Shown here: piece by piece, positions 37,481-45,208 of the stretch | How the letters are laid out: each line of letters starts with the position of its first letter | Numbering within the stretch: position 1 is the first letter of the stretch | From: Flavobacteriaceae bacterium 3519-10 | GTDB taxonomy: Bacteria; Bacteroidota; Bacteroidia; Flavobacteriales; Weeksellaceae | Direction: 5' to 3' | Assembly (NCBI GenBank): GCA_000023725.1 | Contig: CP001673.1 | Coordinates: forward strand, 186,001-250,000 | Length of the DNA stretch: 64,000 nucleotides | Made by a program: the position numbers and the translations under genes | The notes under the pieces: generated by a model | What the model was told of the DNA's origin: nothing | The model's input: the letters and a program-made list of their open reading frames with translations, nothing else | Database searches by the model: none

Positions 37481-37595
37481 CGCTTCTGCCGCGGACTCAG
37501 GTCGGGGCGCGGGGAATGGGTGGGAGAAAGATCGTTTTTTTTAAATGAAAGTACAGGCGGAGAGTGAGGAGACATTAGGTAGGGGACGTTAAATT

Positions 37596-38384
37596 TTATT
37601 TTATTTGACTACACCAATCGTTGAAATGCACCACTATTCGATCAATGTCGTTTTCGTCAGGAACTAGTCCATTGTGTGCTATAATGTTTCGAAGCCTTTC
37701 CAACTCTTCTAAACGTAATTCTATAAACTTTATATCAGGAATTTGTGATATAAAATGATGTTCATTTTTTCGGATAATTTTAATCAAATCTCCCCAATCA
37801 AGATAATAAAGAGGACTTTGTGTTCCTCTGGGGCTAATCCATTTTTGTTTTTCTTCTTTATTTTTTCGGTCTAAATATTTGTTTTCAAGCTCCTTGTTTT
37901 TAGTGTCATCCCACCAATCAAGGCCTATTTTTTTCGTCAAAGTTTGCTCGATGACTTTCCTAACCGAATTCTCCCAACAATAAAGTATGATATATAATTG
38001 AGACATTTTTTTGGCTCCCTCAAGTGCAGATTGGTCAAATAAAGGTGTCTTATTAAGATCAACTCTTACATTAATCTGAATTTCCTTTTCTAATAAATAC
38101 CCGTACTCCATATTAAGTTTTTTTAATTCTCCTAGTGTGAGTTTATATTTATTAGTCTTAGGAATGGGCGTTGTTCTTTTATCTTTTGACAAATCTCTTT
38201 TAAGATATGTCCTATTATATAGAGGTAAATGTGCTTTTTCAAACAGGCTATTTATTTCATTGGGCGATAATCCGTCCGAACCCTCAAAAGCAATCGCATA
38301 ATATAATAAAAGTATTACAGCGTCAATCTTAGATTTTTTGTCATCTATATTAGATTTAGCGCAAAATTCTTGTAAATCAATCAT
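37596..38384 (-). CDS. HEPN-domain protein, Swt1-type, putative RNase
   Basis: 262 aa. The C-terminal half has the Swt1-like HEPN pattern: YIILYCWENSVRKVIEQTL (about residues 131-149), GLDWWDD, SPLYYLDWGDLIKII and, decisively, the RNase motif Rx4H in RNIIAHNG (Arg232, His237). The N-terminal ~95 residues form a helical winged-helix-like domain that resembles part of its partner. HEPN proteins of this type cut RNA in defence and stress systems. No toxin or antitoxin role is proven here. It overlaps the zinc-ribbon gene by 8 bases and is strikingly AT-rich compared with neighbours. Confidence 0.8.
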   Translation of the reverse strand: MIDLQEFCAKSNIDDKKSKIDAVILLLYYAIAFEGSDGLSPNEINSLFEKAHLPLYNRTYLKRDLSKDKRTTPIPKTNKYKLTLGELKKLNMEYGYLLEKEIQINVRVDLNKTPLFDQSALEGAKKMSQLYIILYCWENSVRKVIEQTLTKKIGLDWWDDTKNKELENKYLDRKNKEEKQKWISPRGTQSPLYYLDWGDLIKIIRKNEHHFISQIPDIKFIELRLEELERLRNIIAHNGLVPDENDIDRIVVHFNDWCSQIK

Positions 38385-39165
38385 TTTTAATCTCTTCTTT
38401 CTTTTTTCTCCTTCTTGGTGTTGATCCTAGTTTCCATTTATCATCTAATGTCTCATTAAATATTTCATCTATGTATTCTTTAGCTTTTTCTCTTCCCGGT
38501 GCTTTTAATTCGATTTCGTCTTCGTGCACTCCAATGAGATTCGTGTTTGTCAACCATCTACGGAAATTACCGTCGTAAAGACTTGCATCTTTAATAATAA
38601 AATTTAATTTTTCGCGAGAAATTTTAGCATTACCTTTTACTAATTCGTAGTGCAGATAAATTATTGCCAATCGTATGCTGTAATCTCTTTTTGATCCTGC
38701 TTTAAGTCTGGTTTCTAGTAGAGTTATTTTACCCCCGTTATCGTTAAAAATTTCAAATACTCTATCTTTTGAAGGGGTTATGGGTACTTCCGCATACTCT
38801 GTATCAATAGCTTCACTTGCTCCTTCTTCATTATATTCTAAATTATTTACTGCAGTTTTTAAAAAGTTTTTAGTTTGCATACCAGCGCTTTTCTTATTTG
38901 CTAACAATAAACCAAACGCTTCACCTATACCCTGTCCAACTTCATTAGAAAAATTTGCTTCAAATGTCCTTGTTTTTTTAGTCTCACGAAATTTGATTGT
39001 ATTTCCATTCGAAGATTCTACTTTCTTATCCTCTCCACATATAATACAGATATCACTATCTGCTTCCATTATTTCATAACATTTCAGACATTTTATTTGT
39101 TTTTTACATTTAGGGCAGAAATTGGCTCTGTCCGAAATATCTTCCTTACAATAAATACAATTCAT
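38377..39165 (-). CDS. Double zinc-ribbon protein with winged-helix-like domain
   Basis: 262 aa. Four CxxC knuckles at residues 3-6, 17-20, 26-29 and 40-43 make two zinc ribbons. A charged linker follows, then a helical domain (about 130-235) starting near SKDRVFEIFNDNGGKITLLE that looks like a winged helix, and a basic tail (PRRRKKKEE). It is first in a two-gene unit with the HEPN protein, overlapping it by 8 bases, so the products are probably made in a fixed ratio. A sensor, nucleic-acid adaptor or antidote role is inferred from architecture only. The product is the same length as its partner. Confidence 0.8.
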   Translation of the reverse strand: MNCIYCKEDISDRANFCPKCKKQIKCLKCYEIMEADSDICIICGEDKKVESSNGNTIKFRETKKTRTFEANFSNEVGQGIGEAFGLLLANKKSAGMQTKNFLKTAVNNLEYNEEGASEAIDTEYAEVPITPSKDRVFEIFNDNGGKITLLETRLKAGSKRDYSIRLAIIYLHYELVKGNAKISREKLNFIIKDASLYDGNFRRWLTNTNLIGVHEDEIELKAPGREKAKEYIDEIFNETLDDKWKLGSTPRRRKKKEEIKND

Positions 39166-39698
39166 AATCTGTTGTTTTTAAAATTTAGACTAATTTTTGA
39201 TAAGCACTAAATAATAGATTATAGATAATCCATGTGCACTTATCGTCCATTTCCTCCCGCTAATCTACTCAAAAAACCCACCCAGGCAAACACTTCCCGC
39301 CAAATATTTTTACGGAATAACCCGAATATGCCAAATATCATTCATTACACTTAAAATATTCACCTGAAACTTTACCAATTCAGCAATATATTTTTTAATT
39401 TTGATAGAGCCCAAAGTAGAAGAAGCGCATCCCGAGGCGGCTTATTTCAGCGCACAGACGGGGCGCTGTTGTTGAATTTCGATAAACCTCCTGCACGACG
39501 AAGCAAGCCAAAGTAAAACGTGAGTTTTGAAATATGGCATTGCCGCGCTGCACTCCGTTCCGATCGCAATGACTTTGTGTCTTTGTGGTTTTAAGCCGAA
39601 AGCCATAAGCCAATCTGTGTGCGCTGCATCGCAATCCCCAACGCACCGCTTTATATTTTCATTAACTTTAAGGCTCAAACTTAAACTCAACCTAACCT
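39166..39698. other. Intergenic region with reverse copy of the dispersed repeat
   Basis: No convincing gene. The left part is AT-rich leader of the zinc-ribbon gene. AAATATTTTTACGGAATA followed by ACCCG lies at 39302-39324. A reverse-oriented copy of the GTCATTGCGA...GGCAAT element lies at 39537-39573. Short frames here have no coding character. Confidence 0.6.
39537..39573 (-). repeat. Dispersed GTCATTGCGA repeat, right side of the HEPN module (reverse orientation)
   Basis: Read on the minus strand it starts GTCATTGCGATCGGAACGGA and ends GCGGCAATGCC. It matches the start and end of the copy at 37372-37413 while the middle differs, as is usual for this element type. Confidence 0.6.
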
Positions 39699-40577
39699 AT
39701 GAAATACACAGAACCTATGCTGCGCGAAGATGCGCTTAAAGATAAAGTCGCGATCGTAACCGGCGGTGGAAGCGGTCTCGGCAAAGCCATGACCAAATAT
39801 TTTTTGCAGCTCGGTGCGAAAGTGGTCATCACATCCCGAAACCTTGAGAAACTTCAGGCAACCGCCAAAGAACTCGAGGACGAAACCGGCGGGAAAGTGT
39901 TGTGCGTACAGTGTGACGTAAGAAACTGGGACGAGGTGGAAGCGATGAAGGACGCGGCTGTGAAAGAATTCGGGCAGATCGATATACTGCTTAACAATGC
40001 CGCGGGTAACTTCATTTCTCCTACAGAAAGGCTTACGCATTCGGCATTCGATTCTATTCTGGATATTGTTTTGAAAGGAACCAAAAACTGTACGCTTTCT
40101 GTCGGGAAATACTGGATCGACAATAAGATCTCCGGAACTGTTCTGAATATCGTGACCACCTACGCGTGGACCGGTTCGGCCTATGTGGTGCCGTCTGCGT
40201 GCGCAAAAGCGGGCGTACTGGCGATGACCAGAAGTCTCGCGGTAGAATGGGCGAAATACGGAATCCGTTTCAATGCGATCGCGCCTGGACCTTTCCCGAC
40301 CAAAGGTGCGTGGGACCGTCTGTTACCGGGCGACCTTCAGGAAAAATTCGATATGCGCAAAAAAGTACCGCTCAGAAGAGTGGGCGAACATCAGGAGCTT
40401 GCCAACCTCGCGGCGTATCTCGTCTCCGATTATTCAGCCTACATGAACGGCGAAGTAGTGACGATCGACGGCGGAGAATGGCTTCAGGGCGCAGGCGAGT
40501 TCAATATGCTTGAAGAAATTCCACAAGAAATGTGGGATATGCTCGAAGCGATGATCAAGGCGAAGAAAAGCAATTAA
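39699..40577 (+). CDS. SDR oxidoreductase, 2,4-dienoyl-CoA reductase type
   Basis: 292 aa. The NADP-binding TGGGSGLGKAM motif is at residues 21-31 and NNAAGNF at about 97. The active-site region reads TYAWTGSAYVVPSACAKAG: there is no YxxxK, but a Tyr 15 residues before the Lys. That spacing is the arrangement of mammalian mitochondrial 2,4-dienoyl-CoA reductase (DECR1), whose flanking sequence also matches (EWAKYGIRFN, GPFPTKGAWDRL, ELANLAAYLVSDY). It probably reduces dienoyl-CoA during beta-oxidation of unsaturated fatty acids. Monocistronic in an otherwise accessory area. Confidence 0.88.
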   Translation: MKYTEPMLREDALKDKVAIVTGGGSGLGKAMTKYFLQLGAKVVITSRNLEKLQATAKELEDETGGKVLCVQCDVRNWDEVEAMKDAAVKEFGQIDILLNNAAGNFISPTERLTHSAFDSILDIVLKGTKNCTLSVGKYWIDNKISGTVLNIVTTYAWTGSAYVVPSACAKAGVLAMTRSLAVEWAKYGIRFNAIAPGPFPTKGAWDRLLPGDLQEKFDMRKKVPLRRVGEHQELANLAAYLVSDYSAYMNGEVVTIDGGEWLQGAGEFNMLEEIPQEMWDMLEAMIKAKKSN

Positions 40578-40987
40578 TGCGGTACTGCACCGCTTATTGA
40601 TCCTGTCTAAATCCGTTCTTTTTTTGGAAATAAACCAAGGGCATGGCCCTGTTTTAAGTGCCATACTTTTTTTATGAACCAGGAACAGATGCAAAGTTTG
40701 GCGACCTTCGCATGGATATTACCAGGGGAAAGGTGGGCGTATCTATGGGGAGGCCTGCGGGGAGTATGCCCGTATGTCCGGTCCGACTACGGTCTGATCT
40801 TTGGGAGTCCCTTTTGTCAGGAGGACGACAGAGAATTAATGACGCAAAATAAAGGGTTTTGTACAAACACCGGCAAGGAAGGCTGCAACCGAAGCGATCT
40901 ATACTTCAAATTTAGTGAATTGTTTTTATATTTTGCATTAATTCTAATATTTTGTAGATTAGCATCAGTCCTATCTATCTGAATATC
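40578..40987. other. Intergenic region containing a GC-rich relic-like stretch
   Basis: Overlapping short frames at 40658-40852 (plus, 64 aa, with GDLRMDITRGKVGVSMGRP) and 40674-40982 are not convincing genes. The block 40690-40890 is noticeably richer in G+C than the AT-rich leader (40900-40980) before the next gene. It may be a remnant of a mobile element; see findings. Confidence 0.45.
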
Positions 40988-41650
40988 ATGGCAAAAGTAC
41001 ATCCGATTATTAAGGTTGAGGGTAAAATTGGAGACCGTATTTATTACACGCTCAACGGCAAACCCGTAGCACGCAGGATTGCCAAGAAACGGAGAGGGCC
41101 CAAGACCAAAGGCGAGCAGAAAAAAGCGCTGTTTGCTTCAGAGTTCGGCAAGGCATCTGCGGCCGGAAGGGTGCTGCGTGAGGCTCTCGGCGAAATTTAC
41201 ACCCGTCTTAATGACCGATATCTTTATCAACGGATCAATAAAATCATGGCACTGCTGCGGTCTGCCGATGTTTCGGAGCCGGGATTCCGTACGGTGGCCG
41301 GTGGCCTCGCGACTGATGAGGGGCAGAAGCTGCTGGCGGACTTCGACTTTCATCAAAAGGCCGTCGTCTTTCCGCGTATACTGACTGCGAACACTGTACC
41401 CGGAAAGCTGCAGCTTCATTTTTCAGATGACACGACAAAGCCGGTCACCGTACTCGAACTTCAGATCAATTTTGACAACCGGGCCTACAGAAGTCATGAA
41501 CATGCGTTTCCTAAAGGCGTTCAGGCGGGCCCCGTTACTCTTAAAAAGCGTTTCCGCCGGAAGAAGGGGTTTACGGATCTCGTGTTTATTTCGGGGCCCG
41601 GTTTTCTGCAGGCGGTGGGGTTAGGAGGTAGGGGTAAAGGTAAAGGCTGA
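40988..41650 (+). CDS. Conserved hypothetical protein with basic N-terminus
   Basis: 220 aa without signal peptide or membrane helix. The start KVHPIIKVEGKIGDRIYYTLNGKPVARR resembles a Bacteroidota family of unknown function that I recall opening with 'IKVEG..DG..F'. Residues 30-95 are strongly basic and helical, the C-terminal half is beta-rich, and the tail ends GRGKGKG, encoded by a hexanucleotide repeat that includes the stop codon region. Nucleic-acid binding is possible but unproven. It is convergent with the next gene. Confidence 0.75.
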   Translation: MAKVHPIIKVEGKIGDRIYYTLNGKPVARRIAKKRRGPKTKGEQKKALFASEFGKASAAGRVLREALGEIYTRLNDRYLYQRINKIMALLRSADVSEPGFRTVAGGLATDEGQKLLADFDFHQKAVVFPRILTANTVPGKLQLHFSDDTTKPVTVLELQINFDNRAYRSHEHAFPKGVQAGPVTLKKRFRRKKGFTDLVFISGPGFLQAVGLGGRGKGKG

Positions 41651-41697
41651 GGTAAAGGTAAAGGTAAAGGTTGAGGCTAAGGTTGAGGTAAAGTGTG
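41627..41697. repeat. Degenerate GGTAAA/GGTTGA hexanucleotide tandem repeat
   Basis: About ten units of GGTAAA, GGCTGA, GGTTGA and similar run from 41627 to 41697. The stop codons of both convergent genes (TGA at 41648-41650 plus, TAG at 41677-41679 minus) lie inside it, so it encodes the plus-strand tail GKGKG and the minus-strand tail PHTLPQP. Confidence 0.8.
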
Positions 41698-43218
41698 AGG
41701 GTTTTTGAGATGATTCAGTAAGCAGAAGATTTTTTTCTTTTCGTCCTGATGAAGATGCAGGCCCGGCTTTTTATCTTTCCGGTGCATACTCAGATAACCG
41801 ATAAGATCAAAAGAGAGTTTATGCAGCTGGTCTTCAAGTTGACTGGCTCGCGGATCAGCATAGAGTACCAGATCCCACAACACTTTCACATCACTGATCT
41901 CCGACAAATACCCTGCGCTGTCGTATAAACGGTTGATCAGGATCTGTACAAAATATTCATTCAGCTCACTGGCGATAATAGATACCATGGCCGCTTTTTC
42001 ATTGCGCTCAACGCCCTTCAGGTGTCTTTTATAGATATTTTTCTCCCTGCGATGATAGATAAAAGCGTCATCACAGCGGTAAGCGTCGTCGTCGTCCCAG
42101 TGAATCTTTGCATGGAAATCATTGGTATAGATTTTATGGTCCCCGTTCATTAGCGATTTTAGGAAATGCTGCGACTGATACACGTTTTCCTGTATCCACA
42201 GTCGGGTATGGTAGATAATGGTAAATTCCATATCACGTGGCAGTTCTTTATTTATCTTTTCAGCTATGCGCTTTTCTTCTTTTCGGTTTTCATTGGAAAC
42301 AAGCGCGAGCAGGTAGTAATGATGATGCTGCGATTTTTCTTTGATGGCAGTGATTTCATGAAAGAAATAAACTTCCTCCAGGTAAGCTGTCTGCAATAAG
42401 GGATGCAGCGCTTTTCTAATGGTTGGGTCTTTCATAAACGGATGAGATACCGTCGGTTTCAGCGGCGTGTTTTTGGGCTGCTTTGCCTTCATATTTTGCA
42501 GCACAATTTTCTTCATTTCTTCCTTGATCTTCCGAAGGTGATCCTGATATTCATCCATGTATTCCACGATGTCCTCATTCTCAATCTGACGCAAAATATA
42601 ATAGTGGTTGTTGTGCTTCACAAAAAACTGTTTGACTTCAGGAATAAGAGCTTCGATCTGACGCAGCCTTTCTGCCAGGGCGAAATCTTCAAACGGCTTT
42701 CCAAACCGGATATATTCGAGAAATTCCACATCATGCTGTATGTTTTTCAAATAAAACAGAGTAGCCCCAACCTGTTCATCGACGATCAGTTCCTCGGTAT
42801 ATTTCATCAGAAGTTGCTCCTCTTTAAGATATCTCGCCTTTAGAGAGACAAGATCGGAATCCACGATGTTGAACCTCCCGTAATCCTTTTCGTGTCCATA
42901 GATCTGATCTTCTTTCCGTGCATACCTGGAAAAGAACAGATACCGGTCTTCGCACTGTTGTACCATATCACTATCGTCCAGCATAGAAATCAGAAGACCG
43001 TCCTGCTCAAAGGTATCGCCGATGAAAAGGTAATCAAATGTCCGCTGCAGTAGCAGTCTGTCTTTACATAGAACGGTGAGCAGGGCTGCTTTCTGATGCT
43101 CCGGTCGGTACAGCCACATAGCGGTAATATTCTCCTTTCCGGTTTCGGCCGTCAGTAATTCATATACATGTTCCGGCAGCTTGTTCTCTTTGATTTGATT
43201 AATAAAATTTTCCATCAT
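41677..43218 (-). CDS. Large protein of unknown function, paralogue of the upstream gene product
   Basis: 513 aa, soluble. I recognise the type from Chryseobacterium-like genomes but know no function. Two segments resemble a degenerate nucleotidyltransferase fold: around MWLYRPEHQKAALLTVLCKD (about residues 34-53) and HHHYYLLALVSNENRKEEKR (about 299-318), without the GS...DxD catalytic motif. The last ~110 residues are helical and could be HEPN-like, without a clear Rx4-6H. It starts 8 bases after the stop of a gene whose product has the same length and layout. The 3' end lies in a tandem repeat. Confidence 0.7.
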   Translation of the reverse strand: MMENFINQIKENKLPEHVYELLTAETGKENITAMWLYRPEHQKAALLTVLCKDRLLLQRTFDYLFIGDTFEQDGLLISMLDDSDMVQQCEDRYLFFSRYARKEDQIYGHEKDYGRFNIVDSDLVSLKARYLKEEQLLMKYTEELIVDEQVGATLFYLKNIQHDVEFLEYIRFGKPFEDFALAERLRQIEALIPEVKQFFVKHNNHYYILRQIENEDIVEYMDEYQDHLRKIKEEMKKIVLQNMKAKQPKNTPLKPTVSHPFMKDPTIRKALHPLLQTAYLEEVYFFHEITAIKEKSQHHHYYLLALVSNENRKEEKRIAEKINKELPRDMEFTIIYHTRLWIQENVYQSQHFLKSLMNGDHKIYTNDFHAKIHWDDDDAYRCDDAFIYHRREKNIYKRHLKGVERNEKAAMVSIIASELNEYFVQILINRLYDSAGYLSEISDVKVLWDLVLYADPRASQLEDQLHKLSFDLIGYLSMHRKDKKPGLHLHQDEKKKIFCLLNHLKNPHTLPQP

Positions 43219-43226
43219 AACAGGGT

Positions 43227-44834
43227 TTAAGATAATTCATTGTTAAGGTGTTCATAGAGGCGGCTGCAGCACGATACGGCTTCCTGAAAGGAAATAGTGG
43301 AGATATCCACTTCAGGCTCATCGATATTCGGGAAGTTGTGCACCGGCGTTCCTATAAAGGCCAGCACTTCCTGCATCGGGCGGTTCATCCGGATTTTTTG
43401 CGGAAGTTCCGGCGCGAACCACGTGATGAGTTCCCACAGATAATTCAGATTGAGGGTATTGGGCAGGTAATGCGCGTAGTGATACAGCGTTCCGAGAAAC
43501 AGCTGCTGAAAAATACTGCGCAGATACAGCACCTGGCCCTCCGTAAATTCACTTTCCGGAAATCCCACGCTTGTCCACTGCACGTCAATGATCTCTTTCC
43601 GTTCTGCCCAATAGCGCCTTACCAGACCGTCGCGCTCCTGTTCCACTTTCGCAGGGAAGCTCAGCTCTTTTTGGCTTCGGTCAATAAGATATTCGCTGCT
43701 GAGGTAGCGGTCGATAAAACCGTAAAACAGCCCGTAATGCTTTTTGATCCAGTCCGTTTTATGCAACAGGATGCAGATCTGCAGTTCCGGAAAGTGTGTC
43801 GCCATGAGCTGCTGCACGAAGTGAAGCTGGGTAATCTTTAAAGAAGACCCCAGCATGATCAACAGGTAGCGACGGGGTTGGCCCTCGGATGCTTTCTGCG
43901 GAACCCAATAGATGTATTGCGTTTTATACTGTTGCTTAATGATTTCGGCGATGGCAGCAGGCAGGTCGCGTTCTGGCTTTTCCGCCGCGACGGGTTTCTG
44001 CAGATACACTTCGGCATACTGGTTCCATGACAGGGTTTGCCGGAATTTTCCGTAAAACAGATGCGCCAGGTTCGTTGAGAAAATTCCCCTCAGGATTTGC
44101 ACATAGTCCAGATGCTCTTGCCGCTGTGTTTCATTCATTACCGTCGTAGATCTGTCCAGGATTCTTTTGATGGCATGCCCCTCAATTTGCGCGAGCGGTT
44201 GCTTCAGTTCCGGCACATGTTGCTGCATAAAATCCAGAACAGCGGCACCTTTATAAAAGGAATGCAGGTTCTTCGGCAGAAATATTTTCCGGAATCCTGA
44301 CAGCAGTTCCTCATAAACAGCCTTCAGTCCGGCCTGTAATACGTCTTCACTTCGGGTGTCCGAATTAGGAGCGATAAACTGCGAGTAATACGCTGCGCAT
44401 TGGTTCTCAATACCGCTTTGCCACGCTCTGAACTGTTTCTCGTTCCTGCTTTGTTTCAGCGAATAATCATTTTGAAACCTGCTGTTCCAGCTTTTTTCGG
44501 TGCGGGCATAGATGAGGTGTCGGGGATGGCAGTTCAGCACGATGTAGGAGAAATGCAGATCGGGTTCCGGGGCATGGCTTGAATGTGCGTTGACGGCGAT
44601 GATCAGGCCGGGCTTTTCAATGCTGTTCCGCACCCAGTCGTGCTGCTGTAGTTCTTGCAGCTGCCTGCTATCAGTGTTCTTGCCGATGATCACGGTGAGG
44701 GTGGGCAGACTGCAAAGATGTTCCCGGGAGAAGAAAATGAGTTCTGCGTCATTCTCCATAATAAGAAGGTTCAGCTGTTGTTTCACTTTGGGTGGTAGAT
44801 TCTGCCGGCTGATGGTGTTCAGGTGTGCTTTCAT
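43227..44834 (-). CDS. Large protein of unknown function, first of a paralogous pair
   Basis: 535 aa. ATG at 44834 is preferred: MKAHLNTISRQNLPPK looks like the real N-terminus, while the frame upstream is Pro/Ser-rich and low in coding character. The region NDAELIFFSREHLCSLPTLTVIIG (about residues 28-51) and the region QPRRYLLIMLGSSLKITQLHF (about 345) have the same position and hydrophobic pattern as in the downstream protein. The C-terminal helical domain (YLRSIFQQLFLGTLYHYAHY) also matches. I infer duplication and divergence. No catalytic motif is obvious. Confidence 0.7.
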   Translation of the reverse strand: MKAHLNTISRQNLPPKVKQQLNLLIMENDAELIFFSREHLCSLPTLTVIIGKNTDSRQLQELQQHDWVRNSIEKPGLIIAVNAHSSHAPEPDLHFSYIVLNCHPRHLIYARTEKSWNSRFQNDYSLKQSRNEKQFRAWQSGIENQCAAYYSQFIAPNSDTRSEDVLQAGLKAVYEELLSGFRKIFLPKNLHSFYKGAAVLDFMQQHVPELKQPLAQIEGHAIKRILDRSTTVMNETQRQEHLDYVQILRGIFSTNLAHLFYGKFRQTLSWNQYAEVYLQKPVAAEKPERDLPAAIAEIIKQQYKTQYIYWVPQKASEGQPRRYLLIMLGSSLKITQLHFVQQLMATHFPELQICILLHKTDWIKKHYGLFYGFIDRYLSSEYLIDRSQKELSFPAKVEQERDGLVRRYWAERKEIIDVQWTSVGFPESEFTEGQVLYLRSIFQQLFLGTLYHYAHYLPNTLNLNYLWELITWFAPELPQKIRMNRPMQEVLAFIGTPVHNFPNIDEPEVDISTISFQEAVSCCSRLYEHLNNELS

Positions 44835-45208
44835 AATCACTGTGTTTGGTGGTTGATGAAACAAAGGAAGGCGGGATGTGCGGGATAAAATATTCTGTGG
44901 GCGGGTAAAATATCTGAGAGGGATGAGGTTTGGGCATCTGTATTTTAGGACTTTAGTTGGGGAGATAGGGGTGCATCGGGTAGCGGGGGATAACTTTGCC
45001 AAAGTTTCAAACTTTGGCAAAGTTCTGTACTGGATATGCAGTTAGGCCATCAGATCACAGGCCGCATGACCGGTATGCAAATCTTCGATACCTCAGTAAC
45101 ATTCCGCGTGTGACCGGGGATCTTTGGCAATAAATAGTATATTTATAGCAACGAAACCGGTATTTTATGCGGAGATCCAAGACGCCGCTAACCCCAGAAG
45201 TAGAGTTC
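44835..45208. other. Intergenic region with promoter-like motif and a double palindrome
   Basis: Holds CGGGATAAAATATTCTGTGG followed by GCGGGTAAAAT (44881-44911) upstream of the paralogous pair, and a perfect palindrome at 44992-45024. A TATATTTA box at 45138-45145 may serve the next gene. No gene seen. Confidence 0.55.
44992..45024. repeat. Perfect 16 bp inverted repeat with one-base centre
   Basis: AACTTTGCCAAAGTTT, a single C, then AAACTTTGGCAAAGTT. Each arm is itself nearly self-complementary, so two nested palindromes are present. There is no T-run, so it is unlikely to be a terminator. Confidence 0.7.

Noticed and set aside
39395-39690. Overlapping minus-strand frames of about 80 aa
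   Set aside because: They run through the dispersed repeat copy and lack coding character.
40674-40982. 102-aa plus-strand frame before the hypothetical gene
   Set aside because: Composition changes abruptly from GC-rich to AT-rich within the frame, it overlaps another frame of equal quality, and it has no recognisable domain.
41627-41697. CRISPR-like repeat
   Set aside because: Units are six bases without spacers, so it is a simple tandem repeat.
44835-45020. 62-residue N-terminal extension of the first paralogue
   Set aside because: It is Pro/Ser/Thr-rich and runs through a promoter-like motif, and the shorter start makes the protein similar in length to its paralogue.
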